Assembly (NCBI GenBank): GCA_009929855.1
Contig: RZZN01000010.1
Coordinates: 22,197-86,196 of the forward strand
Reading direction: 5' to 3'
Length of the DNA stretch: 64,000 nucleotides
Source of the DNA: Gammaproteobacteria bacterium
GTDB lineage: Bacteria; Pseudomonadota; Gammaproteobacteria; Chromatiales; Chromatiaceae
The position numbers and the translations under genes are program-made. A model generated the notes under the pieces. It searched no databases. It saw nothing but the letters and a program-made list of their open reading frames with translations, and was not told the origin of the DNA. Below, one piece after another: positions 20,196-28,796 of this stretch (position 1 is its first letter; the number at the start of each line of letters is the position of its first letter).

Positions 20196-20957
20196 CTATG
20201 CGGTTTCGGACACCGCGGCCTCGACGGCCGCCGCCTCGGCGATCGGCATCTCGTCGCGACCGACCATCGCCGCGGCCGTGCGCCGCCCGTCGAGGATGGC
20301 GTCGGCGGCGCCTCTGATGTAGAGCTGAACGGCTCGGATGGCATCGTCGTTGCCGGGGATCACATAATCGACCCGACTGGGGTCGTTGTTGGTATCCACG
20401 ACACCCACCACCGGGATACCCAGCTTGTTGGCCTCGCTGACGGCGATCTTTTCATGGCCGACATCGATCACGAACATGGCATCGGGCAGTCCGTCCATGT
20501 CCTTGATGCCGCCCAGGCTCTGCTCGAGCTTCTCGCGCTCGCGCGCGAGTCCCAGCGCCTCCTTCTTGTTGAAGCGCTCGATGGAACCATCCTCGAACAT
20601 CGCCTCGAGCTCCTTCAGACGCTTGATCGATTGGCGGATCGTCTTGAAGTTGGTCAGCATGCCGCCGAGCCAACGATGATTGACGAAGGGCATCGCGCAG
20701 CGCTGGGCCTCCTCGCGGATGGCCTCACGCGCCGCCCGCTTGGTCCCGACGAACAGGATGCGACCCCCATTGGCCGCCAGCGTCCCCATGAAATTGACCG
20801 CATCCTGATAGAGCGGGAGGGTCTTTTCCAGGTTGACGATATGGATCTTGTTGCGCTGGCCGAAGATGAAGGCACCCATCTTCGGATTCCAATAACGGGT
20901 CTGATGGCCGAAATGGACACCAGCCTCCAACATTTGACGCATCGAAACTGCGCTCAT
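20196..20957 (-). CDS. rpsB: 30S ribosomal protein S2
   Basis: 253 residues. S2 signature segments are [18 protein letters not shown], the central [13 protein letters not shown], and [20 protein letters not shown]. It is the first gene of the long minus-strand operon. A long untranslated leader of over 300 bases precedes it, the usual seat of S2 autoregulation. The ATG has an AAGG about ten bases upstream. Confidence 0.98.
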   Translation of the reverse strand: MSAVSMRQMLEAGVHFGHQTRYWNPKMGAFIFGQRNKIHIVNLEKTLPLYQDAVNFMGTLAANGGRILFVGTKRAAREAIREEAQRCAMPFVNHRWLGGMLTNFKTIRQSIKRLKELEAMFEDGSIERFNKKEALGLAREREKLEQSLGGIKDMDGLPDAMFVIDVGHEKIAVSEANKLGIPVVGVVDTNNDPSRVDYVIPGNDDAIRAVQLYIRGAADAILDGRRTAAAMVGRDEMPIAEAAAVEAAVSETA

Positions 20958-21298
20958 CTTGATCTACCTTAACTTGCTCGGGTTGAGCCTCCACGCGCCC
21001 CGGAGCGCAACCTCGGCGAGGAGGCACCCAGCGACCGGTATCGACACGTGTGTGGACGTTCACCGGAGCCGCGACATTGCACGGACCGGCATGGCATCGG
21101 GATGCGGGAGAGCCCGCACGAGGCGGCGACTTCCGATCGATCGACGACTTCCCAACAGGGCGTCGTCGAGTGCGCGCGAAGGACGTCTCGGATATCCCAG
21201 CAACCGTGCGAAAAACCTTGGTATTCCAGGTCAATCGCACGCCGCGCGGCCCCCCGCCGGGGCGAGGACGTATGCTGGTTTGCGGCCGCGCGCGAGCT
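20958..21298 (-). promoter_or_regulatory. Long rpsB-tsf mRNA leader
   Basis: No gene is supported in this stretch between rpsB and the promoter at 21299-21328. Read on the minus strand it would be a 5' leader of roughly 330 bases. It is very GC-rich, with strong self-complementary blocks such as GCCGCGCGGCCCCCCGCCGG near 21241-21260. In many bacteria S2 represses rpsB-tsf through its leader. I infer a similar role here from length and position, not from a matched structural consensus. Confidence 0.4.
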
Positions 21299-21328
21299 TT
21301 TATAACATAGGCTGTTATGCACGGGCAA
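21299..21328 (-). promoter_or_regulatory. Candidate promoter of the rpsB operon
   Basis: Minus strand: TTGCCC (21328-21323), an 18-bp spacer, and TATAAA (21304-21299). This is the most AT-rich spot between rpsB and map and the best sigma-70-like match in the gap. It would place the transcript start near 21292. Confidence 0.4.
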
Positions 21329-21385
21329 TTACACTAAAGGTTTCCAGCGAGATCGGAGTCCGATGACTAGACAGCAGCAGACGCG

Positions 21386-22168
21386 ATGAGTGTGCCGATC
21401 AAGACGCCAGAGGCGATCGAGAAGATGCGCGTGGCGGGCCGCTTGGCCGCAGACGTCCTCGACATGATCGCACACTATGTCGAGCCCGGAATCACCACGG
21501 AGGAGCTCGATCGGATCTGTCACGACTACATCACGCGTGAACAGCGAGCCATCCCCGCCCCGCTCAACTATCGGGGGTTTCCCAAGTCGATCTGTACCTC
21601 GGTCAACCACCAGGTCTGTCATGGGATCCCCACCAACAAGCGGCTCAAGAAGGGCGACATCATCAACATCGACGTGACCGTCATCAAGGACGGTTATCAC
21701 GGCGATACCAGCAAGATGTTCTTCATCGGCGAGCCCACCATCCTCGCCCGCCGACTCGTGAACATCACCCAGCAGGCCATGCGACTGGGCATCGCCCAAG
21801 TCCGGCCGGGCGCGACGCTCGGTGACATCGGGTTCGCCATCCAGCAGTATGTCGAATCCCAGTCCTGCTCGGTGGTGCGCGAGTACTGTGGTCACGGTAT
21901 CGGTCAGGCCTTTCACGAAGAGCCCCAGGTGCTGCACTATGGCAAGCCCGGCGAGGGTCTGAGATTGGCGCCCGGCATGTGCTTCACCATCGAGCCGATG
22001 GTCAACGCCGGCAAGCGCTTCATCAAGCTCCTGCCCGACGGGTGGACGGTGGTGACGAAGGATCGCAGCCTCTCGGCCCAGTGGGAGCACACGGTACTCG
22101 TCACCCCGGACGGGCACGAGGTCCTCACCCTCCGCGCCGAGGAGCGCGAGGATAGCGCCAAGGTATGA
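21386..22168 (+). CDS. map: Methionine aminopeptidase, type I
   Basis: 260 residues. It removes initiator Met from nascent proteins. The five dimetal ligands are visible: Asp in IINIDVTVIKDGYHGDTSKM (two Asp), His in EYCGHGIGQAFHEEP, Glu in FTIEPMVNAG and Glu in SAQWEHTVLVT. It lacks an N-terminal zinc finger, so it is type Ia. It is divergent from rpsB across a 428-bp gap, the conserved arrangement. It overlaps glnD by 4 bp (ATGA). Confidence 0.97.
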   Translation: MSVPIKTPEAIEKMRVAGRLAADVLDMIAHYVEPGITTEELDRICHDYITREQRAIPAPLNYRGFPKSICTSVNHQVCHGIPTNKRLKKGDIINIDVTVIKDGYHGDTSKMFFIGEPTILARRLVNITQQAMRLGIAQVRPGATLGDIGFAIQQYVESQSCSVVREYCGHGIGQAFHEEPQVLHYGKPGEGLRLAPGMCFTIEPMVNAGKRFIKLLPDGWTVVTKDRSLSAQWEHTVLVTPDGHEVLTLRAEEREDSAKV

Positions 22169-24831
22169 GCGCCCCGCCGCGCCCAGCCGATCCCAGCCCA
22201 ATCCACATCGCGACCATGCCCGCAACGCCGTGCACCAGCAAGCTCTCGCTCTGGAAGCAGCGACTGAAGGCAGGTCGCGCCGAGCTCTTCGAGCGCTATG
22301 ACCAGGGCGCGCCGATCGCCGATCTGGTGCTGGCACGCAGCCAACTGATCGATACCGTGCTCAGCGAGGTCTGGGACCGATTCCTTGGCGACACCGCCGA
22401 CGCCGCGCTGGTCGCGGTGGGGGGCTACGGCCGGCAAGAGCTTCATCCCGCCTCTGACATCGACATCCTCATCATCGTCGAGCCCGCGGCCGACGCAGCA
22501 CTCGCTCCGGCCTTGGAGCAGTTGGTCACCACCCTCTGGGACATCGGTCTCGATGTCGGTCACAGCGTGCGCACGCCACCGGAGTGTGCCCGCGAGGCGG
22601 CGGGCGATGTGACTGTGATGACCAATCTACTGGAGGCCCGCTTGCTGCGCGGCAGCCGCGCGCTCTGCCAGGCCATGCGCGAAGCCACCGCGCCCGAGCG
22701 GTTCTGGGACAGCGCGCACTTCTTCGCCGCCAAGACCAGCGAGCAACGTGCCCGCTGGCAGAAATACGGTGGCACCGCCTACAACCTCGAGCCGAACATC
22801 AAGGAGAATCCCGGGGGATTGCGCGACATTCAGATGATCGGCTGGGTGGCCAAACGTCATTTCGGCGCCGATACACTGCATGAGCTGGTCGGTCATGGGT
22901 TTCTCACCGAATCCGAATATCAGACACTGATCGCCGGACAGACACTCCTGTGGCGGATCCGCTTCTCGCTGCATCGCCTGGCCGGGCGACGCGAGGATCG
23001 ACTGCTGTTCGACTATCAGCGCACGCTGGCCCAGCAATTCGGTTTCGAGGACGGGGGGAACAACCTCGCGGTCGAGCAGCTCATGCAGCAGTATTATCGC
23101 ACCGTGCAGGAGCTCAACCGTCTCAACGAGATGCTGCTGCAGCTGTTTCGCGAGGCGATCCTGCTGCATGATGCGATCGGACCGCCGGTGCCGATCAACC
23201 GCCGCTTCCAAGCGCGCAGCGGCTATCTCGAGGTGACCGCGCCGACGGTCTTCCAGCGCTGGCCGATCGCGCTGCTCGAGCTCTTCCATGTCTTGCAGGT
23301 CCACCCACAGCTCGATGGCGTGCGCGCCAGCACCATCCGTCTGATCCGAGAGAACCGCCACCGCATCGATGACGACTTTCGCGCCGACCTGCGCGCGCGC
23401 AGTCTCTTCATGGAGATCCTGCGTCATCCCAGCGGACTGAGCCAGGCGCTGCGGCGGATGAACCGCTACGGGATCCTGGCCGCCTACATCCCGGTCTTCG
23501 CCAACATCGTCGGACGGATGCAATACGACCTCTTGCATGTCTACACGGTCGACGAGCATACCCTGTGCCTACTGCGCAACCTGCGCCGCTTCACCATCCC
23601 CGAGCACGACGACGAGTTTCCGCTCTGCAGCGCCATCGCCCGGCGCATCCCCAAGTTGGAGCTCTTGTATCTTGCCGGCTTGTTCCATGATATCGCCAAG
23701 GGTCGCGGTGGTGATCACTCGGTTCTTGGCGCGCGCGATGCCTGGGATTTCTGCCAGCTCCATGGTCTGCCCGAGTTCGATAGCCGGCTGGTGGCCTGGC
23801 TGGTCGGCAAGCACTTGCTGATGTCCATGACCGCGCAGCGCAAGGACATTCGCGATCCCGAGGTCATCCAGGCCTTCGCCGAGATCGTCGGCGACCCGAC
23901 CCGGCTGGACTATCTTTACCTGCTGACGGTGGCGGACGTGCGCGCGACCAATCCGGACCGCTGGAACGGCTTCAAGGACGCACTGCTGCGCGACCTCTAC
24001 CATGGCACGCGTCGGGCCCTGCTGCGCGGACTCGAGAATCCGGAAGCCCAGGATGATCTGATCCGGCAGAAACGTGCCGAGGCACAGCGACTAGTGACCC
24101 GCTATGGTGGTGATCCCGACGCCTGCGATCGACTCTGGTCACGGTTCAGCCAGGATCTGTTCCTGCACAACTCGCCGGACGAGATCGCTTGGCAAGCCCG
24201 CCAGATCCAGGCACGCGAGCCCTCGCAGCAACCACTCGTGTCCATTCGTCCGGTGACCGCACGCGGTGGAACCGAGATCTTCATCTATACCGGCGATCGC
24301 CAGGACCTCTTCGCACGCACCACGGCACTCCTCGACCAGATGCATCTGAGCATCATGGATGCGCGGATCATGACCACCGATGACGGCATGGCGGTGAGCA
24401 CCTACCAGGTCCTGGACCAGGACGGCAATCCGGTGGATGATCCGATCCGCATGGAGGAGATTCGCGCGGGATTGTGCGCGAACCTGGCGGAGGATACGCG
24501 CCGCGGCATTCAGGTGGTCCGCACCATGCCGCGCCGCCTCCGCTACTTCCCGATCGAGACGCGTGTGAGCTTCGCCATCGACGAGCCGAACCGGCGCACC
24601 ATCATGCGCCTGACGACACTCGACCGGCCTGGACTGCTGGCCGAGGTCGGGGCCGTCTTCGAGGAATGCGGCATCCGTCTGCAGAACGCCAAGATCGCGA
24701 CGGTCGGCGCCGAGGTCGACGATGTCTTTTTCATCACAGACGAGGATGACACTCCCATCACCTGCGAAACGGCGCTGACCTGTCTCAGACGCGAGATCCA
24801 CAATCGATTGGAAGGACATGAGCCATCTTGA
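22165..24831 (+). CDS. glnD: Bifunctional PII uridylyltransferase/uridylyl-removing enzyme
   Basis: 888 residues. GlnD senses glutamine and adds or removes UMP on PII proteins, controlling nitrogen assimilation. Domain order: nucleotidyltransferase with GGYGRQELHPASDIDIL (86-102); HD hydrolase with LAGLFHDIAKGRGGDHS in the middle, which removes UMP; two C-terminal ACT domains (from RPVTARGGTEIFIYT and from TRVSFAIDEPNRRTIM). It is downstream of map with ATGA overlap, as in enterobacteria. Its 3' end overlaps the next gene by 14 bp. Confidence 0.97.
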   Translation: MSAPPRPADPSPIHIATMPATPCTSKLSLWKQRLKAGRAELFERYDQGAPIADLVLARSQLIDTVLSEVWDRFLGDTADAALVAVGGYGRQELHPASDIDILIIVEPAADAALAPALEQLVTTLWDIGLDVGHSVRTPPECAREAAGDVTVMTNLLEARLLRGSRALCQAMREATAPERFWDSAHFFAAKTSEQRARWQKYGGTAYNLEPNIKENPGGLRDIQMIGWVAKRHFGADTLHELVGHGFLTESEYQTLIAGQTLLWRIRFSLHRLAGRREDRLLFDYQRTLAQQFGFEDGGNNLAVEQLMQQYYRTVQELNRLNEMLLQLFREAILLHDAIGPPVPINRRFQARSGYLEVTAPTVFQRWPIALLELFHVLQVHPQLDGVRASTIRLIRENRHRIDDDFRADLRARSLFMEILRHPSGLSQALRRMNRYGILAAYIPVFANIVGRMQYDLLHVYTVDEHTLCLLRNLRRFTIPEHDDEFPLCSAIARRIPKLELLYLAGLFHDIAKGRGGDHSVLGARDAWDFCQLHGLPEFDSRLVAWLVGKHLLMSMTAQRKDIRDPEVIQAFAEIVGDPTRLDYLYLLTVADVRATNPDRWNGFKDALLRDLYHGTRRALLRGLENPEAQDDLIRQKRAEAQRLVTRYGGDPDACDRLWSRFSQDLFLHNSPDEIAWQARQIQAREPSQQPLVSIRPVTARGGTEIFIYTGDRQDLFARTTALLDQMHLSIMDARIMTTDDGMAVSTYQVLDQDGNPVDDPIRMEEIRAGLCANLAEDTRRGIQVVRTMPRRLRYFPIETRVSFAIDEPNRRTIMRLTTLDRPGLLAEVGAVFEECGIRLQNAKIATVGAEVDDVFFITDEDDTPITCETALTCLRREIHNRLEGHEPS

Positions 24832-25360
24832 TCCCAACCAATCCAGGCACAACCGCCGCGGCGCGCATCTCGGCGTCGTCATCCTGCTCCTTGCATGGGG
24901 CGCATTCGTCAACCCAGTGACCGCGGACTCCGAGCCGGCCGATCAAGATGTGTCGCCGCCGTGGCTGGGCGAGCCGCACGGACTGGAGGATGGCACCCCC
25001 TGGCTGGACGAGGTCCGGGCCCAGCGGCAGGCGCGAGAAGCCATGCGCGAGTCCAACCGCCAGGCCTACGAGGCCCGTCGACGTGCGCACAATCCACGTG
25101 GCGCCGCATTCCAGGAGGCATGGGAGGAGGATGTTCGGCGACGCCGCAGCGCGAATCTCGAGCGCATGGATCAAGAACGCGAACGTTTCCTCAACAGTGG
25201 ACCGACACCGCCAATGTTCGCCAACCCGCCTTGGAGGATGCCTTGGCACAGTCCACATCCGCCATGGACCGAGCCTAGCGGGGGTCCACCAGGGTCTGGG
25301 GAGCCCCCGCTCTTTGCGCCGCCCGACTGGGATAATCTTTGGTATTTCAGAGGCTTCTAG
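24818..25360 (+). CDS. Secreted proline-rich protein, unknown function
   Basis: 180 residues. After a basic N-terminus, residues about 18-37 form a signal peptide (VVILLLAWGAF, ending VTADSEP). The middle (about 65-125) is a highly charged Arg/Glu/Gln helix, likely coiled-coil. The C-terminal third is Pro/Trp/Gly-rich (PPWRMPWHSPHPPW). I know no family. The start lies inside glnD, so translation is probably coupled to it. It is followed tail-to-tail by the VOC gene with about 50 bp between. Confidence 0.55.
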   Translation: MSHLDPNQSRHNRRGAHLGVVILLLAWGAFVNPVTADSEPADQDVSPPWLGEPHGLEDGTPWLDEVRAQRQAREAMRESNRQAYEARRRAHNPRGAAFQEAWEEDVRRRRSANLERMDQERERFLNSGPTPPMFANPPWRMPWHSPHPPWTEPSGGPPGSGEPPLFAPPDWDNLWYFRGF

Positions 25361-25412
25361 CTGATTCATCGCGCTGCGCGCGGGCGCCCCACGTGTGTCG
25401 GCGGTGTCTGGC

Positions 25413-25787
25413 TCAGCCACGCTCGATGAGCTCGAGCGCATTGCCATCCGGGTCGCGACAAAAGAGCGCTGGGCGCCCCGAGCGACTCATCGTGTAAGAC
25501 ACGCCACGAGCATCCAAGCGCTCGATCAGCGGCGCCAAGCGGGTCACGCGCAAGGCCAGATGGCGGTCCCGTCCGCCGTGGTCTGGACGCCCAGTGACCG
25601 GATCAGGATTGGTCAGCTCCAATAGATGGATCTGACGCTCGCCGACCTTGAGCCAGGCCCCGGCAAACGGCAGATCGGGACGCTCCGAACAAAGCTCCAG
25701 TCCCAGGATCCCCTGATAGAACGCCAGCGCGCGGCCGGTATCGGCAACGATCAGGCTGGCATGATGGATGTCTTCGATCAAATGCAT
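25413..25787 (-). CDS. VOC (glyoxalase/bleomycin-resistance fold) protein
   Basis: 124 residues, a single VOC unit of two beta-alpha-beta3 modules. The first module begins DIHHASLIVADTGRALAFYQ with a candidate metal His; the second has DRHLALRV with another His; the last strand has FCRDPDGNALELIE with the Glu ligand. Members act as glyoxalases, dioxygenases or drug-binding proteins, and the substrate cannot be told here. It stands alone between convergent and divergent neighbours. Confidence 0.85.
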   Translation of the reverse strand: MHLIEDIHHASLIVADTGRALAFYQGILGLELCSERPDLPFAGAWLKVGERQIHLLELTNPDPVTGRPDHGGRDRHLALRVTRLAPLIERLDARGVSYTMSRSGRPALFCRDPDGNALELIERG

Positions 25788-25984
25788 CGAGCGCTCCAGT
25801 CGGTCTTGGAGTGGAGTCGTTGGAGACAGCGGTTGGGGTCAGGCGAACTGTTCGCGCGCATCGTTGGAGCGCGGCAGTCGCGGCCCGGCGGACCTCTCGC
25901 GAGCATAGCACCAGGCTCGCCCATGGCTCCAGCATGGCGATGGCGCCGACTGCACCTCGGCGATCCAGCGACCAGGCTCGACAG

Positions 25985-26018
25985 CCTGGGATCGCCGAGT
26001 TGCACTCGGTCAGTCCAC
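25985..26018. repeat. Dispersed hairpin repeat, copy B
   Basis: Second copy of the element at 6048-6081, sharing CCTGGGAT, GCCG and TTGCACTCGG in register. Here the strong inner stem is CCGAG/CTCGG around a TTGCA loop, while the outer pairing is partly mismatched. It lies in a 460-bp non-coding stretch upstream of the VOC gene. From 26019 to 26153 I see only imperfect CTTG/CTCGTC-type low-complexity sequence and no gene. Confidence 0.5.
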
Positions 26019-26153
26019 GACACTTGAGATCCTACACGACGGCCAAGGTCACCGCCCACCGCCTAGACCCTGTGCTTCTCTTGGCTCCATCCTGCTCGTC
26101 CTGACTCGTCTTGGCTTGACTTGTCCGGATTTGCCCTGACTCTCGGGAGTCGC

Positions 26154-26181
26154 TCGACATCCAGATCTGGATGACTATACT
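26154..26181 (+). promoter_or_regulatory. Promoter with palindromic operator
   Basis: TCGACA (26154-26159) and TATACT (26176-26181), each five of six to the sigma-70 consensus, are spaced 16 bp. The spacer is almost entirely a perfect 14-bp palindrome, ATCCAGATCTGGAT (26159-26172), positioned where a bound dimeric repressor, or a MerR-type activator, would act. The leader then carries a GTCCGC/GCGGAC hairpin (26205-26218). The first gene downstream starts at 26251. Confidence 0.5.
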
Positions 26182-26250
26182 GACTATTTTTATCCAAATC
26201 CTTGGTCCGCTCGCGGACACCTCGCTGAGATTCACGCAACAGGTGCAACG

Positions 26251-26388
26251 ATGAGAGGATGTAAACTGTGCAGATACAGTACGGTCTGTAACGATCTCCC
26301 GGGCGTGTGCATCCTCCTGATCTATGCCACGATCGCCGTGGTCGTCTTGGCGGTGGGCTTTCTTTTCATCACCCAGGAGCTCTTGTGA
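26251..26388 (+). CDS. 45-residue Cys-rich single-pass membrane protein
   Basis: The sequence from the ATG at 26251 encodes 45 residues. The first 20 contain four cysteines, with a C-x2-C pair in GCKLCRY and two more in TVCNDLPGVC. A continuous hydrophobic helix follows (about 20-41: ILLIYATIAVVVLAVGFLF) and then TQELL. GGTG lies six bases upstream, and a good promoter lies about 70 bp upstream. The Cys cluster suggests metal or redox chemistry at the membrane face, which is an inference. No family recognised. It is followed by the gene at 26441 on the same strand. Confidence 0.5.
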   Translation: MRGCKLCRYSTVCNDLPGVCILLIYATIAVVVLAVGFLFITQELL

Positions 26389-26440
26389 CCCAGTCCAACC
26401 CAGTCCAGTCGGGACGCGCGTCAGAGCGACACCATCGATC

Positions 26441-27202
26441 ATGAAAGGCCCCATCGTACTCATCGGTGTCGGTGAGATGGGCGGCGTCTTTGCACGTGGT
26501 CTCTTGAAGCTCGGACATCCCGTCTTCCCGGTGACACGGGGGGCATCACTGGCGATGGCCGCCGCTCAGCTGCCCGAGCCGCGGCTCGTGCTGGTGGCGG
26601 TCGGTGAGGCCGACCTGCCCCCCACCCTGGCCGCGCTGCCGACATGCTGGCGCGATCGTCTCGGGCTGTTGCAAAACGAGCTCTTGCCGGCCGACTGGGC
26701 CGGTTTACCCGATCCGACCCTGATCTCGGTCTGGTTCGAGAAGAAGCCGGGGCGAGACCACAAGGTCATCATCCCATCTCCGATCCATGGTCCAAACGCG
26801 ACCCTGCTCGCCGACGCCCTGGCGACCCTGAAGATTCCGACCCGCATCCTCCCCGACGCCGATGCCTTGGTGTTCGAGCTGGTGCTCAAGAACCTCTATA
26901 TCTTGACGACCAATCTCGCCGGTCTGCGCACTGGCGGCACCGTGGCCGAGCTCTGGGAGCAGCATCGCGACCTCGCCGAGCAGGTCGGGCATGAGGTCAT
27001 CGATCTACAAGAGGCGCTGACCGCTCGCCGTTTCGATCGCGCCGCGCTCTTCGCTGGTCTCGCCGCGGCCTTCGCGGGCGATCCCGAGCACGCCTGCATG
27101 GGACGCAGCGCGCCGGCCAGACTCACCCGCGCGCTCCAGCGTGGCGAGGCGCTCGGGCTGAACCTGCCGGTGCTGCGCGCGATCGCGGCCGAGCGCGCTT
27201 GA
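26441..27202 (+). CDS. Rossmann-fold NAD(P)-binding protein, ketopantoate-reductase-like
   Basis: 253 residues. The N-terminus is a dinucleotide-binding fold: IVLIGVGEMGGVFARGLLKLGHPV with the GxGxxG-type loop. The second half is helical (LVLKNLYILTTNLAGLRTGG onward), as in the ApbA/PanE and 6-phosphogluconate dehydrogenase superfamily. The catalytic Lys of PanE could be the one in VLKNLY, but this is unproven, so no substrate is assigned. The ATG at 26441 is chosen because it opens directly into the Rossmann strand; the frame extending to 26324 overlaps the small membrane-protein gene. Confidence 0.6.
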   Translation: MKGPIVLIGVGEMGGVFARGLLKLGHPVFPVTRGASLAMAAAQLPEPRLVLVAVGEADLPPTLAALPTCWRDRLGLLQNELLPADWAGLPDPTLISVWFEKKPGRDHKVIIPSPIHGPNATLLADALATLKIPTRILPDADALVFELVLKNLYILTTNLAGLRTGGTVAELWEQHRDLAEQVGHEVIDLQEALTARRFDRAALFAGLAAAFAGDPEHACMGRSAPARLTRALQRGEALGLNLPVLRAIAAERA

Positions 27203-27225
27203 ACACTCCCACACGCGCCACCGAC

Positions 27226-27672
27226 ATGGCCGAATCCAGTCGACTCATCGCCCCCGGTCGGTCAGTGGAGTTGCATCTGGAGATCCGCTTCTCCGATGGA
27301 TTCGTCGCGCTCTCGACCTTCGGCGAGGAGCCAGTGTGCTGTGTCATCGGCGACGGGACCCTGGCACCCGCGCTGGAGTCGGCGCTGCTCGGTCTGGCCG
27401 CGGGGAGCGAGACCCATGTGATCGGCAACGGCTCGGAGCTCTTCGCGCCCTATGACGAGACCAATCTCCATTGGATGGAGCGCGAGGACTTTCCAGCGGT
27501 GATGGATCCACTGCCGGGTCAGGTCATCGCGTTCACGACCCCGGCTGGACACGAAACCTGCGGGCTCGTGCGCGAGTGTGACGAGCAGCGGGTCCGGGTC
27601 GACTTCAACCATCCCTTCGCGGGGCGCTCGCTGACCATCCGCGTCCGCGTCCTCGCGGTCGGGTCATGCTAG
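27226..27672 (+). CDS. fkpB: FKBP-type peptidyl-prolyl isomerase, SlpA/FkpB type
   Basis: 148 residues from the ATG at 27226. It is a slow-type FKBP with the inserted flap domain. The core begins VELHLEIRFSDGFV, then TFGEEPVCCVIGDGTL, LLGLAAGSETHV and the flap region DETNLHWMEREDF. The C-terminal strands include VRVDFNHPFAGRSLTI, with the NHPLAG-type motif. It acts as a cytoplasmic proline isomerase and chaperone. The pairing with ispH downstream is the same as in enterobacteria. Confidence 0.88.
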   Translation: MAESSRLIAPGRSVELHLEIRFSDGFVALSTFGEEPVCCVIGDGTLAPALESALLGLAAGSETHVIGNGSELFAPYDETNLHWMEREDFPAVMDPLPGQVIAFTTPAGHETCGLVRECDEQRVRVDFNHPFAGRSLTIRVRVLAVGSC

Positions 27673-27749
27673 AGCGCCGCTCTCCCGCGGCAAACCCAGC
27701 GCGGGCTGGACTTGACACCCTTGACCACGAGATCTGACGCTTCCACCCG

Positions 27750-28694
27750 ATGAATATCTTGCTTGCCAATCCACGCGGATTCTGTGCCGGGGTCGACCGT
27801 GCCATCGAGATCGTCGAGCGGGTGCTCGAGATCTACGGGGCGCCCGTCTATGTCCGTCATGAGGTCGTACACAACCGTTTCATCGTCGATGGACTCCGCC
27901 AGCGCGGCGCAGTCTTCATCGAGGACATCGCCGAGGTCCCCGACGGCGCGACGCTCATCTTCAGCGCACATGGGGTCTCGCAACAGGTCAGACAGGAGGC
28001 CGAGGGGCGCGATCTGCGCGTTTTCGACGCGACTTGCCCGCTGGTCACCAAGGTGCACCTCGAAGTTGCGCGTCACTGTCGCAACGGGATCACGGTGCTC
28101 TTGATCGGCCACCCTGGCCATCCGGAGGTCGAGGGCACCATGGGACAGTGCCTGAGCGACGGTGGGCGCATCCATCTGATCGAGTCGATCGCGGACATCG
28201 ACACCCTGGTGATCGAGGATCCAGAGCATCTCGCCTATGTCACCCAGACTACACTCTCGGTGGATGAGACCAGCGGGATCGTGGCGGCCTTGCGCGCGCG
28301 CTTCCCGGCGATCCAGGGGCCCAAGAAGAGCGACATCTGTTATGCCACCCAGAACCGGCAGGATGCCGTGAAGGATCTCGCCAAGCGTTGCGATCTGTTG
28401 CTCGTCGTGGGCTCGGCCAACAGCTCCAACTCGAATCGATTGCGCGAGCTGGCCGAGAAACAGGGTTGCCGCGCCTATCTGATCGATGGGCCGCAGGACA
28501 TCCAGGATGACTGGTTGAGCCCCACCACGCGCGTCGGCTTGACCGCCGGAGCCTCGGCTCCCGAGGTCCTGGTCAAGGCCGTGATCGCCCGGCTCGAGGC
28601 CGCCGGCGCAACCGATGTCGAGGAGCAGGCGGGGATCCGTGAGCAGGTCGTCTTCGCCCTGCCGCGCGAGCTGGGCGAGAGGATGAGTGCATGA
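27750..28694 (+). CDS. ispH: 4-hydroxy-3-methylbut-2-enyl diphosphate reductase
   Basis: 314 residues. It is the last enzyme of the MEP pathway, making IPP and DMAPP, and carries a 4Fe-4S cluster. The three cluster cysteines lie in [14 protein letters not shown] (Cys12), [12 protein letters not shown] and [11 protein letters not shown]. Substrate His and Glu residues occur in VVHN, FSAHGVS and [15 protein letters not shown]. It is downstream of fkpB. A strong hairpin lies 27 bp past its stop. Confidence 0.97.
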   Translation: MNILLANPRGFCAGVDRAIEIVERVLEIYGAPVYVRHEVVHNRFIVDGLRQRGAVFIEDIAEVPDGATLIFSAHGVSQQVRQEAEGRDLRVFDATCPLVTKVHLEVARHCRNGITVLLIGHPGHPEVEGTMGQCLSDGGRIHLIESIADIDTLVIEDPEHLAYVTQTTLSVDETSGIVAALRARFPAIQGPKKSDICYATQNRQDAVKDLAKRCDLLLVVGSANSSNSNRLRELAEKQGCRAYLIDGPQDIQDDWLSPTTRVGLTAGASAPEVLVKAVIARLEAAGATDVEEQAGIREQVVFALPRELGERMSA

Positions 28695-28720
28695 GCCATG
28701 ACTGGATCGACGGCCATGCC

Positions 28721-28747
28721 AGCGTGCTCGCCACTGGCGAGCACGCT
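28721..28747. terminator. Strong 12-bp hairpin after ispH
   Basis: AGCGTGCTCGCC (28721-28732) and GGCGAGCACGCT (28736-28747) are perfect complements around a 3-base ACT loop. The position between ispH and tsaD suits transcription termination or mRNA 3' protection. There is no T-run after it, so intrinsic termination is uncertain. Confidence 0.5.
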
Positions 28748-28796
28748 CGGCACCCGCGCCCGGCCCTGATCGCTCGCACCCAGGATGTCTGATGTG

